From assembly GCF_029320955.1 (NCBI RefSeq), contig NZ_CP119757.1, positions 3,596,001 through 3,660,000 of the forward strand: a stretch of DNA of 64,000 bases. Reading direction: 5' to 3'. This DNA is from Flavobacterium sp. YJ01. GTDB taxonomy: Bacteria > Bacteroidota > Bacteroidia > Flavobacteriales > Flavobacteriaceae. The translations under genes and the position numbers were made by a program. The notes below the pieces were generated by a model, which saw nothing but the letters and a program-made list of their open reading frames with translations, did no database searches and was not told the DNA's origin. Below, in pieces: positions 42,883 to 50,532 of the stretch. Positions within the stretch are counted from its first letter, which is position 1. Every line of letters begins with the position of its first letter.

Positions 42883-44295
42883 TTAAATCTTAGGAAATTT
42901 CATTTCATTAAAATTGCTTTTTTGTTTCGCCAAAGCTTCGATATCTTGCCATTTTCTGGGAGCGTCTATAGAAAGATTTTCATAAGAATCTTTAAGCATT
43001 AAAATGTCATCTTCAATACGAACGCCTATATTCCACCATTTTTTGTCACATTTACTGTTTGCAGGAATATAAATTCCAGGTTCAACAGTTAAAATCATGT
43101 TTTCTTTTATAACGGTTTGTGGGCCTTTAAAAGTTCCTTTATCATGGACATCTAAACCAAGAAAATGCGAGCAAGAGTGAGGATAGTATAATTTTACATC
43201 TTTGGGATCTGTAATAATTCCTAGTTTTACTAAACCTTTTGCTAAAACATTTTTTGCCGTTTCATTTAAAGCAATTAGTGGAGTTCCTTCTTTACAGATT
43301 TTAAAAACTTCTTCTTGAGCTTCATAAACCAATTCATAAATGGCTTTTTGTTCTGGACTGAATTTTCCGTTTGCCGGAATAGTTCTTGTTACATCGGCAG
43401 AGTAACCGTGATATTCAGATCCTACATCCATTAATAACAATTGATTATCCATTTTAGTAGCGTTGTTTTCTCCGTAATGTAAAATACAGCCATTTGCTCC
43501 AGCGCCTACGATTGGCGGATAGCCTTCATCTTCAGCGCCATAATGTCTATGAATGTATCTATGAATTCCATCTGCCTCATTTTCGCTCATATCTGGCCCA
43601 ACGGCTTTCATTACTTCATTGTGCGCAATGCAAGAAAGTTTGACTGATTTGCGCATTAAAACCAATTCTTCTGGAGTTTTGATTTCACGGAGTGAAGAAG
43701 TAATGTCGTTGAATAACAATGTAGAATCTGAATTTTCTACTGTAATTTCCGCTTTTTTCTTAAATGTTTGTGTTAAAGAATAAAGGCTTTCTGGTTGATT
43801 GCTAAACGCAATATCGGTTTGAAATTCATCGTAAATGATTTTGTCGAATTTTTTATAATCAATTTCAAAATTCTGAAAATCGACTCCGTTATAAACTTTT
43901 GCGAAGCCTAGTTTAGATTTTGCGCCTTCAACTCCCAAGCGTCTTCCTGTCCAGGTTTCTCTAAGCGCATTTCTTTCTCGTACAAAAAGAACTTCGGTGT
44001 ATTTTTCTGTTCCCTGCGGTTCTTTAAAAAGCAGTAAAACGGACTCAGGTTCTTTATAGCCTGTTAAATAATAAAGGTCTGGATTTTGATGAAAATTATA
44101 ATTAATGTCTCTAGAAAATACTCTTTCAGGATATGAAAAAATAACTGCTACAGAATTAGCTGGCATTAAAGCTCTAAAAGCTTCGCGACGGCCTTTGTGA
44201 AATTCTTTAGAAAGATAATCTGTCGGAAGATTTTCTTGCGAATGAACTTGAAATCCGAAAACTAATAAAGTGATGAATAATAAAATTTGTTTCAT
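42883..44295 (-). CDS. Exported Xaa-Pro aminopeptidase (M24B)
   Basis: This 470-residue protein has a signal peptide (ILLFITLLVFGFQVHSQ), an aminopeptidase-P N-terminal domain (FHKGRREAFRALMPANSVAV, LYYLTGYKEPESVLLL), and a C-terminal pita-bread domain. Metal ligands are visible in LLMDVGSEYHGYSADVTRT (both aspartates), CSHFLGLDVHD (His), LTVEPGIYIP (Glu) and VRIEDDIL (Glu). It should remove N-terminal residues before proline from peptides in the periplasm. An intact di-metal site suggests full activity. The export signal separates it from the cytoplasmic PepP of enterobacteria. Confidence 0.9.
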   Translation of the reverse strand: MKQILLFITLLVFGFQVHSQENLPTDYLSKEFHKGRREAFRALMPANSVAVIFSYPERVFSRDINYNFHQNPDLYYLTGYKEPESVLLLFKEPQGTEKYTEVLFVRERNALRETWTGRRLGVEGAKSKLGFAKVYNGVDFQNFEIDYKKFDKIIYDEFQTDIAFSNQPESLYSLTQTFKKKAEITVENSDSTLLFNDITSSLREIKTPEELVLMRKSVKLSCIAHNEVMKAVGPDMSENEADGIHRYIHRHYGAEDEGYPPIVGAGANGCILHYGENNATKMDNQLLLMDVGSEYHGYSADVTRTIPANGKFSPEQKAIYELVYEAQEEVFKICKEGTPLIALNETAKNVLAKGLVKLGIITDPKDVKLYYPHSCSHFLGLDVHDKGTFKGPQTVIKENMILTVEPGIYIPANSKCDKKWWNIGVRIEDDILMLKDSYENLSIDAPRKWQDIEALAKQKSNFNEMKFPKI

Positions 44296-44545
44296 TTTTT
44301 GGTTTTTGATGATGATTGGTAGCTTTTTGATTGATGCAAATTACAAAAAAAATGCAGTTGCAAAATTGATTTTAAAGATTTGACTTATAAAACTTTAAAT
44401 AAAATAGAGTAACTTAGATACAGAAAAAACTCCCAATTCTAAAATGTAAACCTGCAACTGGGCATGAATATTGAGAAAAGAATGTTTACAGATCAATTCT
44501 AATCTTCAAAAAACAAATTATATTAATCTTTAAAATTACATTTTT

Positions 44546-44983
44546 ATGAAAAAATACACACTTGCAGTCGTTTCAGTTTTAACCTTATTATTAACTTCTT
44601 GTATGGCATCCAAAGACACAAAAAGCGCAGGAAATCTATTTGATACAACTTGGGAGTTGGAGTATATTTCTGGACCAAGAATTGCTTTTGAAGGTTTGTA
44701 TCCGAATAAAAAACCTCAATTAACTTTCGATCAAAAAGAAACAAGAGTTTACGGAAATAACGGATGTAATGGTTACAGCGCGCCATATACTCTAAACGGA
44801 AAATCTTTAAGTTTTGGAGAAGCTGGACCAACAACAATGATGTTTTGTGAAGGTGGCGGAGAACAAGTATTCTTAAAACAAATTAAACAAATTACAAGTT
44901 ATTCTGTCGATAAAGATGGAAAACTGAATTTAATTCAAGGCGATATTCCGGTAATGCGATTTAAAAAAGTAGCTAAACAATAG
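44546..44983 (+). CDS. META domain lipoprotein (HslJ-like)
   Basis: This 145-residue lipoprotein has a signal ending in LLTSCMASK (lipobox Cys about residue 19). The META domain follows, with TTWELEYISGPRIAFEGL, VYGNNGCNGYSAPY and LSFGEAGPTTMMFCEGG, the usual three blocks. META/HslJ proteins are envelope proteins linked to stress or antibiotic tolerance, but their biochemical role is unclear. It is monocistronic, with a large palindrome after it. Confidence 0.88.
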   Translation: MKKYTLAVVSVLTLLLTSCMASKDTKSAGNLFDTTWELEYISGPRIAFEGLYPNKKPQLTFDQKETRVYGNNGCNGYSAPYTLNGKSLSFGEAGPTTMMFCEGGGEQVFLKQIKQITSYSVDKDGKLNLIQGDIPVMRFKKVAKQ

Positions 44984-45009
44984 TTTCTTCTTAAGTAAGC
45001 CCCAGAGGG

Positions 45010-45147
45010 GCAAAATATTTATAGAAATAAAAATATCGCAATAGAAAAAGCTCCAGCGGAGCGATATGTTTTACCATTACAAAAAAATATATCGCTCCGC
45101 TGGAGCTTTGTTGTCTATGAATATTATATGTTCTATAAATATTTTGC
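45010..45147. repeat. Nested double inverted repeat (about 138 bases)
   Basis: The outer arms GCAAAATATTTATAGAA (45010-45026) and its exact reverse complement (45131-45147) enclose inner arms AAAGCTCCAGCGGAGCGATAT (45047-45067) and its exact 21-base reverse complement (45089-45109). The inner arm itself contains the small palindrome GCTCCAGCGGAGC. At both ends lies a further small palindrome (CCCCAGAGGGG before 45010, GCTTCTCCGAAGC after 45140). The whole unit could fold into a cruciform-like RNA or DNA structure. It has no coding capacity and resembles a palindrome-based non-autonomous mobile element. Confidence 0.85.
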
Positions 45148-45208
45148 TTCTCCGAAGCAATCTTTCAGAAATCAAATAAACTCTTAAGGACGTTTAGAAG
45201 AATCCTTT

Positions 45209-45817
45209 TTAATGCTTTTTAAGTTTATCTTTAAAAACCTTTTCAAATTTCTCTAGTTTCGGCTGAATTACCATTCTGCAATACGGCTGATTTTTGTTAT
45301 TCGCATAATAATTCTGATGATAATCTTCGGCTTTATAGAAAGCTTTAAAAGGCTCCACTTTTGTTACAATTGGACTTTTGTAAACTTTTGCCTTATTCAA
45401 TTCAGAAATAATGCTTTCTGCAGCTTTCTTTTGTTCGGCATTTTTATAAAAAATAACAGAACGATATTGTGTTCCAACATCTGCGCCCTGACGGTTTAAA
45501 GTTGTCGGATCATGAACGGTAAAAAACACCTTAAAAATTTCGTTAATGTCCGTCACAGTTTTGTCGTACGTAATCTGAACAACTTCGGCGTGACCAGTTT
45601 CTCCAGTACAAACTTCCTCATAAGTTGGATTAGCAACATTTCCTCCAGAAAATCCAGAAACAACAGATTTTACGCCGTCCAGATTTTCATAAACTGCTTC
45701 TACGCACCAATAACATCCTCCGCCAAGCGTAATAGTTTCTATATTTGATGCTTTTTTATTTTGCGAAAAGCCATTCAGCGAAAGCGCAAATAAACATATT
45801 AAGAGTATATTTTTCAT
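45209..45817 (-). CDS. msrA: Peptide-methionine (S)-S-oxide reductase MsrA, exported
   Basis: This 202-residue protein has a signal peptide ([15 protein letters not shown]), then [21 protein letters not shown] with the catalytic Cys in GCYWC, GYAGG-like [28 protein letters not shown] and the C-terminal [15 protein letters not shown] resolving region. It reduces the S-form of methionine sulfoxide in proteins. It lies 8 bases downstream of msrB in the same direction, so the two form an operon. The signal peptide places it in the periplasm. Confidence 0.94.
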   Translation of the reverse strand: MKNILLICLFALSLNGFSQNKKASNIETITLGGGCYWCVEAVYENLDGVKSVVSGFSGGNVANPTYEEVCTGETGHAEVVQITYDKTVTDINEIFKVFFTVHDPTTLNRQGADVGTQYRSVIFYKNAEQKKAAESIISELNKAKVYKSPIVTKVEPFKAFYKAEDYHQNYYANNKNQPYCRMVIQPKLEKFEKVFKDKLKKH

Positions 45818-45825
45818 AAGTGAGA

Positions 45826-46380
45826 TTATTTGTTGTCTGGAATAAAATCAAGAGCAATTGAATTCATGCAATAACGCTTTCCGGTTGGTTCTGGGCCATC
45901 GTCGAAAATGTGTCCTAAATGTCCACCGCAGCGTCCGCAAAGAGTTTCAGTTCGTTCCATTCCAAGTGAATTGTCTTCTTTAAAAACAATGCTTTTTTTG
46001 TTGTCTTGTTCGAAGAAACTTGGCCAACCACAAGTGCTAGAGAATTTGGCAGTAGATCTGAAGAGTTTGTTTCCGCAAGAAGCGCAATAATAGGTTCCTT
46101 TTTCATCGCTGTTCCAATATTTTCCTGTAAAAGGTCTTTCGGTATCTGCTTCGCGCATAACAGCGTAAACGTCTTCAGGTAAAACTTTTTTCCATTCGGC
46201 GTTACTAACATTCAATTTTGTGGTATCTGTATTTGAATAATATGGATTTCCCGGTTTAGTAATTACATTTTTTTCCATCGAAATTGGTTTTGCATCCTTT
46301 TTGTTGTTTTGTCCGCAAGCCTGTAAAATAAAAAGCGGTAACAAAAAGCAAAGGCTAATAAGTTGAGTTTTAGATTTCAT
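45826..46380 (-). CDS. msrB: Peptide-methionine (R)-S-oxide reductase MsrB, lipoprotein
   Basis: This 184-residue protein has a signal ending in a lipobox (FILQACGQN), so it is probably attached to a membrane. The MsrB domain shows [12 protein letters not shown], the zinc pair CASCG and CGRCGG, CGWPSFF, and the catalytic Cys in [11 protein letters not shown]. It reduces the R-form of methionine sulfoxide and complements MsrA encoded directly downstream. A TATCTTTG on the minus strand (top 46449-46456) is a candidate -7 element. Confidence 0.94.
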   Translation of the reverse strand: MKSKTQLISLCFLLPLFILQACGQNNKKDAKPISMEKNVITKPGNPYYSNTDTTKLNVSNAEWKKVLPEDVYAVMREADTERPFTGKYWNSDEKGTYYCASCGNKLFRSTAKFSSTCGWPSFFEQDNKKSIVFKEDNSLGMERTETLCGRCGGHLGHIFDDGPEPTGKRYCMNSIALDFIPDNK

Positions 46381-46714
46381 AAAACAAATAATAAAAGTTT
46401 AATGTGTTAGATCTGTATAAATTTGTAGGCTTCTTTAGTTTTGTAATTCAAAGATACAACTAGATTAAGCCTCGAAATACTGAGTTTCAAAGAATTCAGT
46501 TTTTTTTAAGTGTGTTTTAACTTTTTATTAGTTACGTAAAATAGGTCAATGTAGTTTTTATGTCTTAATTTTAACAGCTTTTAATTTTGAACTGGATTTA
46601 TTTAATTGTAAATCAGAAAGATATAAAAAGAGCTGAGGTTTAGATTTTTTGCAATTGCAATTAGGATTTTTAAGCCATTTCTTTTTTCGTATTTTTGTTA
46701 GCTTAAGAAGACTT
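46381..46714. other. Divergent intergenic region between msrB and idi
   Basis: About 330 bases without a convincing gene. It contains the likely msrBA -7 element TATCTTTG on the minus strand (top 46449-46456) and, for idi, TATTTTTG at 46690-46697, 17 bases before the ATG. No -33 TTTG at 19 bases is clear for either. The rest is AT-rich; a run GCAATTGC near 46651 is a small palindrome. Confidence 0.5.
46690..46697 (+). promoter_or_regulatory. -7 element for idi
   Basis: TATTTTTG matches TAnnTTTG. Transcription would begin about 10 bases before the ATG at 46715, a short leader. This supports the shorter start of idi over the 22-residue longer frame. The -33 region is only T-rich. Confidence 0.45.
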
Positions 46715-47242
46715 ATGACAGAAGAAAAAGTAATATTGGTTAACGAAAATGATGAGCAGATTGGTTTAATGCCAAAATTAGAAGCACATGAAAAAGCGCT
46801 TTTGCACCGTGCATTTTCAGTTTTTGTTTTAAACGAACAAAATGAAATCATGCTGCAACAGCGAGCACATCAAAAATATCATTCGCCTTTACTTTGGACG
46901 AATACTTGCTGCAGCCACCAGCGCGAAGGTGAAACGAACATCGAAGCGGGGAGCAGAAGATTGTTTGAAGAAATGGGTTTTAAAACGGAATTGAAAGAGC
47001 TGTTTCATTTTATTTATAAAGCTCCTTTTGATAACGGATTGACAGAGCATGAATTAGATCATGTTATGATTGGATATTATAATGAAAATCCAAACATCAA
47101 TACAGAAGAAGTTGAAGCTTGGAAATGGATGAAAATTGAAGATGTAAAAACTGATATTCAGAAACAGCCCGAAATATATACCGTTTGGTTTAAAATAATT
47201 TTTGATGAATTTTATCATTATTTAGAAGATCATAAACTTTAA
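46715..47242 (+). CDS. idi: Isopentenyl-diphosphate delta-isomerase, type I
   Basis: This 175-residue Nudix-fold enzyme interconverts IPP and DMAPP for isoprenoid (menaquinone, undecaprenol, carotenoid) synthesis. It has LHRAFSVFVLNEQNEIMLQ, WTNTCCSHQREGE with the catalytic Cys, and the Nudix-like GSRRLFEEMGF. DNGLTEHELDHVMIG carries the metal-binding histidines and glutamates. I start at 46715 because the upstream extension is hydrophobic, lacks similarity and includes the promoter. It leads a same-direction group with queD and bcp. Confidence 0.93.
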   Translation: MTEEKVILVNENDEQIGLMPKLEAHEKALLHRAFSVFVLNEQNEIMLQQRAHQKYHSPLLWTNTCCSHQREGETNIEAGSRRLFEEMGFKTELKELFHFIYKAPFDNGLTEHELDHVMIGYYNENPNINTEEVEAWKWMKIEDVKTDIQKQPEIYTVWFKIIFDEFYHYLEDHKL

Positions 47243-47264
47243 TCCAGACCAACCAAAAGCCTAA

Positions 47265-47675
47265 ATGAGAGTAACCATATCAAGAAAAGCACATTTTAAT
47301 GCTGCGCATCGACTACATCGAAAGGATTGGTCATTTGAAAAAAACGATGCTGTTTTTGGAAAATGCAATAATCCTAACTTTCATGGTCATAATTATGGTT
47401 TAACAGTAAGTGTTACAGGAAAGATTGACCCCGAAACTGGTTTTGTTTTAGATGTGAAAGTATTGGCGGATATAATACGAGAAGAGGTAGAAATTCCGTT
47501 TGATCACAAAAATCTGAATCTGGATGTTCCAGAATTTGCAGATTTGAATCCGACTGCAGAAAATATTGCCGTTGTGATATGGAATAAAATTAGACAACGA
47601 ATTCATACCGACTTTGATTTGGAAGTCGTTTTGAACGAAACGGAACGCAATTTTGTAACTTATAAAGGAGAATAA
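47265..47675 (+). CDS. queD: 6-carboxytetrahydropterin synthase / 6-pyruvoyl-tetrahydropterin synthase family
   Basis: This 136-residue protein has the zinc histidines in FNAAHRLH and in HGHNYGLTV, the catalytic Cys in FGKCNNPNFHGH, the FDHKNLN motif and PTAENIAVVIW. The family acts in queuosine synthesis (QueD) or in pterin synthesis. The Cys-x3-(N)FHGHNY layout fits both, so the symbol is provisional. It is 22 bases after idi and 3 bases before bcp, so it is cotranscribed with them. Confidence 0.88.
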   Translation: MRVTISRKAHFNAAHRLHRKDWSFEKNDAVFGKCNNPNFHGHNYGLTVSVTGKIDPETGFVLDVKVLADIIREEVEIPFDHKNLNLDVPEFADLNPTAENIAVVIWNKIRQRIHTDFDLEVVLNETERNFVTYKGE

Positions 47676-47678
47676 AAA

Positions 47679-48137
47679 ATGTCATTAAAAATAGGAGATA
47701 TAGTTCCGAATTTTACTGCGAAAGACAACAATGGAGAACTTTTTGAAAGTCAGAGCGTCTTAGGTAGAAAGCCTTTGGTAATTTATTTTTATCCAAAAGA
47801 TAATACGCCAGGCTGTACAACAGAAGCTTGCAGTTTTCGGGATCAATATGAAGATTTCAAAGATTTAGGAGCTGAGGTAATCGGTATTAGCAGTGACAGC
47901 GTAAAATCGCATCATAAATTTGCTGCTAAACATCAATTGCCTTTTATTTTGCTTTCGGATCAAGATAAAAGACTAAGAAAGCTTTTTGGAGTCCGTAATA
48001 ATTTATTCGGATTACTTCCAGGACGCGTAACCTATATTATAGATAAAAATGGTTTAGTAATTTCGATTTTTGACAGTGTAAATGCTGCCAAACATATTCC
48101 GAAAGCACTAGAAACCGTAAAAGAATTAGTATTATAA
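47679..48137 (+). CDS. bcp: Thioredoxin-dependent peroxiredoxin (Bcp/PrxQ)
   Basis: This 152-residue peroxiredoxin carries the PrxQ active site FYPKDNTPGCTTEACSFRDQY, with peroxidatic Cys about residue 46 and resolving Cys five residues later, as in Bcp. GDIVPNFTAKDNNGE starts the thioredoxin fold, and VIGISSDSVKSHHKFAAKH and RVTYIIDKNGLV follow. It reduces hydrogen peroxide and organic hydroperoxides in the cytoplasm. It follows queD by 3 bases. Confidence 0.94.
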   Translation: MSLKIGDIVPNFTAKDNNGELFESQSVLGRKPLVIYFYPKDNTPGCTTEACSFRDQYEDFKDLGAEVIGISSDSVKSHHKFAAKHQLPFILLSDQDKRLRKLFGVRNNLFGLLPGRVTYIIDKNGLVISIFDSVNAAKHIPKALETVKELVL

Positions 48138-48190
48138 AAATAAACAGTAGTACAAAACACAATTAATTAAACCAAATATTAGCCTAAAAC

Positions 48191-49159
48191 ATGAGCCAAA
48201 ATTTATACCCTTTGCAATTTGAACCGATTTTGAAAGAAAGAATCTGGGGAGGAGAAAAACTAAAAACAATTCTAAACAAACCAATTGTTTCGAAAATTAC
48301 AGGCGAAAGCTGGGAATTATCTACCGTAGAAGGAGATGTAAGTGTGGTTGCAAATGGCGATTTAAAAGGAAAATCTTTAATGGATTTGATTAATGAAACG
48401 CCAGAGGCTATTTTAGGAACTAAAGTTTACGAGCGTTTCGGAAAACAATTTCCATTACTTTTCAAATACTTGGATGCAAGAGAAGATCTTTCGATTCAAG
48501 TTCACCCAAACGATAAATTAGCAAAAGAACGCCACAATTCATTCGGAAAAACAGAAATGTGGTACGTAACTCAGGCAGATGCAGATGCGAGAATTATTGT
48601 TGGTTTTAAAGAAGATTCTAATAAAGAAGAATATTTAAAACATTTGCACGACAATACTTTGGTTTCAATCTTAGATGATGTAAAAGCGAAACCAGGCGAT
48701 GTTTTCTTCTTAGAAACAGGAACTGTTCACGCAATTGGCGCTGGATTAGTTGTTGCCGAAATTCAACAAACTTCTGATATTACCTATAGATTATACGATT
48801 TTGATCGTGTAGATGCAAACGGAAACAAAAGAGAACTTCACGTAGATCTTGCATTAGATGCAATTAACTATAATAAAGTAGATACACAGAAAAAGTACGA
48901 CTCAAAAGTAAATACTTCAAACACAATTGTAGATTGTCCGTATTTTACAACTAACTTTCTTCCTTTAGAAAATAAGTTAGAAGTTTCTAAAACTGGGGAA
49001 ACATTTACAGTATATATGTGTATTGAAGGTGACTTTGAAATCGAATATGATGGATTTAAACAAGCGTACAAAAAAGGCGATACCGTTTTGGTTCCTGCTG
49101 CGATAAATGCATTTAATTTGAACGGAAAAGCTTCAATTTTAGAAATTTACATTTCTTAA
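48191..49159 (+). CDS. manA: Mannose-6-phosphate isomerase, class I
   Basis: This 322-residue cupin-fold zinc enzyme interconverts fructose-6-phosphate and mannose-6-phosphate. The zinc site is seen in LSIQVHPNDKLA (Gln and His), KTEMWYV (Glu) and GTVHAIGAG (His). The start LYPLQFEPILKERIWGGEKL is typical of the short firmicute/bacteroidete branch. It supplies mannose for GDP-mannose and could feed surface glycans, but it lies 20 kb from the polysaccharide locus and is probably constitutive. Confidence 0.92.
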   Translation: MSQNLYPLQFEPILKERIWGGEKLKTILNKPIVSKITGESWELSTVEGDVSVVANGDLKGKSLMDLINETPEAILGTKVYERFGKQFPLLFKYLDAREDLSIQVHPNDKLAKERHNSFGKTEMWYVTQADADARIIVGFKEDSNKEEYLKHLHDNTLVSILDDVKAKPGDVFFLETGTVHAIGAGLVVAEIQQTSDITYRLYDFDRVDANGNKRELHVDLALDAINYNKVDTQKKYDSKVNTSNTIVDCPYFTTNFLPLENKLEVSKTGETFTVYMCIEGDFEIEYDGFKQAYKKGDTVLVPAAINAFNLNGKASILEIYIS

Positions 49160-49181
49160 CACATAATCTAAAGATAATATG

Positions 49182-49189
49182 TACTTTTG
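49182..49189 (+). promoter_or_regulatory. -7 element for the 88-residue protein gene
   Basis: TACTTTTG matches TAnnTTTG, and transcription would begin about 20 bases before the ATG at 49216. The -33 element is not well formed. It suggests the small gene is separate from manA. Confidence 0.4.
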
Positions 49190-49215
49190 CAGACGCAAAT
49201 TAAAATTATAATAAA

Positions 49216-49482
49216 ATGGCAAACGTTAAGAATTTAAAGAAAGACATCAACTTCGTATTAGGAGATATTATTGAGGCAGTTTACTTGTTTGAGATGTCAA
49301 CAACAGGAAATCCAACTCCAGAAACGAATGCTTTGATCGATGAAGCTATTGCTGCATTCGATACTTTGATTACAAAAGTGAACGCAAAGAACGTTGAAAA
49401 TAAAAAAGCACACTTCAAACAAATCAATGTTGAATTAGAACAAACTGCTAATCAATTGATTGAAAAAATCAACGCTTTATAA
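49216..49482 (+). CDS. Small conserved helical protein of unknown function
   Basis: This 88-residue protein (starts MANVKNLKKDINFVLGDIIE, ends NQLIEKINAL) is almost entirely predicted helix with charged and hydrophobic repeats, without membrane segments. It has its own promoter-like site and lies 76 bases before a tRNA-Thr gene. Its composition (balanced Lys/Glu, few rare codons) suggests a well-expressed protein. I have seen similar small proteins in Flavobacteriia without known function; no role is assigned. Confidence 0.75.
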   Translation: MANVKNLKKDINFVLGDIIEAVYLFEMSTTGNPTPETNALIDEAIAAFDTLITKVNAKNVENKKAHFKQINVELEQTANQLIEKINAL

Positions 49483-49514
49483 GCAAAAAAAAGTGTAAAA
49501 AAGTGCAAATTTAT

Positions 49515-49545
49515 TTTGGGAAATTGAAAAACCGCTTTATATTTG
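49515..49545 (+). promoter_or_regulatory. Promoter of tRNA-Thr copy 1
   Basis: TTTG (49515-49518), 19 bases, TATATTTG (49538-49545) is a perfect Bacteroidota promoter. It is followed by GCACCC and the tRNA 13 bases after the -7 box. Copy 2 has the same arrangement. Confidence 0.85.
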
Positions 49546-49558
49546 CACCCGTATTGAG

Positions 49559-49632
49559 GCCGATGTAGCTCAGCTGGCTAGAGCAGCTGATTTGTAATCA
49601 GCAGGTCGTGGGTTCGAGTCCCTCTATCGGCT
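49559..49632 (+). tRNA. tRNA-Thr (anticodon TGT), copy 1
   Basis: This 74-base cloverleaf has acceptor arms GCCGATG/TATCGGC, D-arm GCTCAGCTGGCTAGAGC, anticodon stem CTGAT/ATCAG with loop TTTGTAA (anticodon TGT, reads ACA/ACN), and T-arm loop with TTCGAGT. The discriminator base is T; CCA is not encoded (TCA follows). It is identical to the second copy. Confidence 0.97.
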
Positions 49633-49638
49633 CAACGG

Positions 49639-49667
49639 AAACCATCACAGAAATGTGATGGTTTTTT
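49639..49667 (+). terminator. Terminator after tRNA-Thr copy 1
   Basis: AACCATCAC and GTGATGGTT pair around a 6-base loop, followed by six T bases. Confidence 0.8.
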
Positions 49668-49692
49668 ACTTAAAAATGAGAGGCAGATTTAT

Positions 49693-49723
49693 TTTGTAAT
49701 ATCAAAAAACAATTTTATATTTG
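49693..49723 (+). promoter_or_regulatory. Promoter of tRNA-Thr copy 2
   Basis: TTTG (49693-49696), 19 bases, TATATTTG (49716-49723), again a perfect match and again followed by GCACCC. The spacer sequence differs from copy 1, so only the signal is conserved. Confidence 0.85.
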
Positions 49724-49736
49724 CACCCGAAATAAC

Positions 49737-49810
49737 GCCGATGTAGCTCAGCTGGCTAGAGCAGCTGATTTGTAATCAGCAGGTCGTGGGTTCGAGTCCC
49801 TCTATCGGCT
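49737..49810 (+). tRNA. tRNA-Thr (anticodon TGT), copy 2
   Basis: A 74-base tRNA with the same sequence as copy 1, including acceptor arms GCCGATG/TATCGGC and anticodon loop TTTGTAA. It lies 104 bases after copy 1 and has its own promoter and terminator. Confidence 0.97.
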
Positions 49811-49815
49811 CAAAA

Positions 49816-49845
49816 AACCATTCACTTTGTGAGTGGTTTTTTTTT
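49816..49845 (+). terminator. Terminator after tRNA-Thr copy 2
   Basis: AACCATTCAC and GTGAGTGGTT pair (one G-T) around TTT, followed by a long T-run to 49845. Confidence 0.85.
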
Positions 49846-50001
49846 GCCTAAAATTGAAATTTTAGATTTCAGGTTTCATGTTTGAAGTTTCATTTTTTCT
49901 TAGGAATCCAAATTTAGAATTTCTTTTTTGTTAATTTAATTTAATGTTTTTTAGAAATGTTTTTCCTATGTTTGTTAGATAACCTAAAAACATTATAATC
50001 G

Positions 50002-50460
50002 ATGGAAGAAACTTCAGCATTTGAAAAATTTGAATTGCAGTTAGACAGCGCTGCAAAAGACTTTTTAAAAGAAACAGCTAAATGGGCTTATTTCTTGTCT
50101 ATACTAGGGTTTATTGGACTAGGATTTTTAGTTTTAATTGCCATTTTTGCAGGCGCAATTTTTTCTACAATCGGAAGTACTGTGCCAGGAATGGGAGTTT
50201 ATGGTAGTTCATTTGGAGCAATGATGACTTTCATTTACTTATTAATGGCGGCTCTTTATTTCTTTCCAATTTACTATTTGTACAAATTTAGTTCAAATAC
50301 AAAAAAAGCGTTTAGAGATAATGATTCTGGTGCCCTTACAGATTCATTAGGATATCTAAAATCGCACTATAAATTTATTGGGGTTTTAATGGTCGTTTTA
50401 CTTGCATTTTATGCACTTTTCTTTGTGTTTGCAATTATTGCAGGTATAATGGGGAGATAA
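50002..50460 (+). CDS. DUF5362-like membrane protein
   Basis: This 152-residue protein has a soluble, acidic N-terminus (about 25 residues), then three membrane segments: about 27-55 (YFLSILGFIGLGFLVLIAIF), 75-97 (MMTFIYLLMAALYFFPIYYL) and 126-148 (FIGVLMVVLLAFYALFFVF). A glycine/serine-rich loop lies between the first two. It resembles small Bacteroidota membrane proteins of the DUF5362 group; the function is unknown. A TATGTTTG -7 element at 49967-49974 precedes it, and a strong hairpin terminator follows. Confidence 0.8.
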   Translation: MEETSAFEKFELQLDSAAKDFLKETAKWAYFLSILGFIGLGFLVLIAIFAGAIFSTIGSTVPGMGVYGSSFGAMMTFIYLLMAALYFFPIYYLYKFSSNTKKAFRDNDSGALTDSLGYLKSHYKFIGVLMVVLLAFYALFFVFAIIAGIMGR

Positions 50461-50480
50461 AACTTTACATTTGCATATAA

Positions 50481-50510
50481 AAAAAGGCTCTGAATTTTCA
50501 GAGCCTTTTT
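50481..50510. terminator. Bidirectional terminator
   Basis: AAAAAGGCTCTGA and TCAGAGCCTTTTT pair with a 4-base loop between the convergent genes ending at 50460 and 50533. A- and T-runs on the two sides serve both strands. Confidence 0.85.
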
Positions 50511-50532
50511 GTTGATATATATATGCGAAATA

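Noticed and set aside
44544..44837. Minus-strand frame of 97 residues opposite the META gene
   Set aside because: It lies wholly within a gene with a lipobox and META motifs; no motif or start signal of its own.
46649..46714. Upstream extension of idi beginning MQLQLGF
   Set aside because: The stretch is unlike Idi N-termini and includes the TATTTTTG promoter box; the ATG at 46715 gives the standard protein.
46558..46851. Minus-strand frame of 97 residues over the idi start
   Set aside because: It overlaps idi and its promoter, and its composition is that of a shadow frame.
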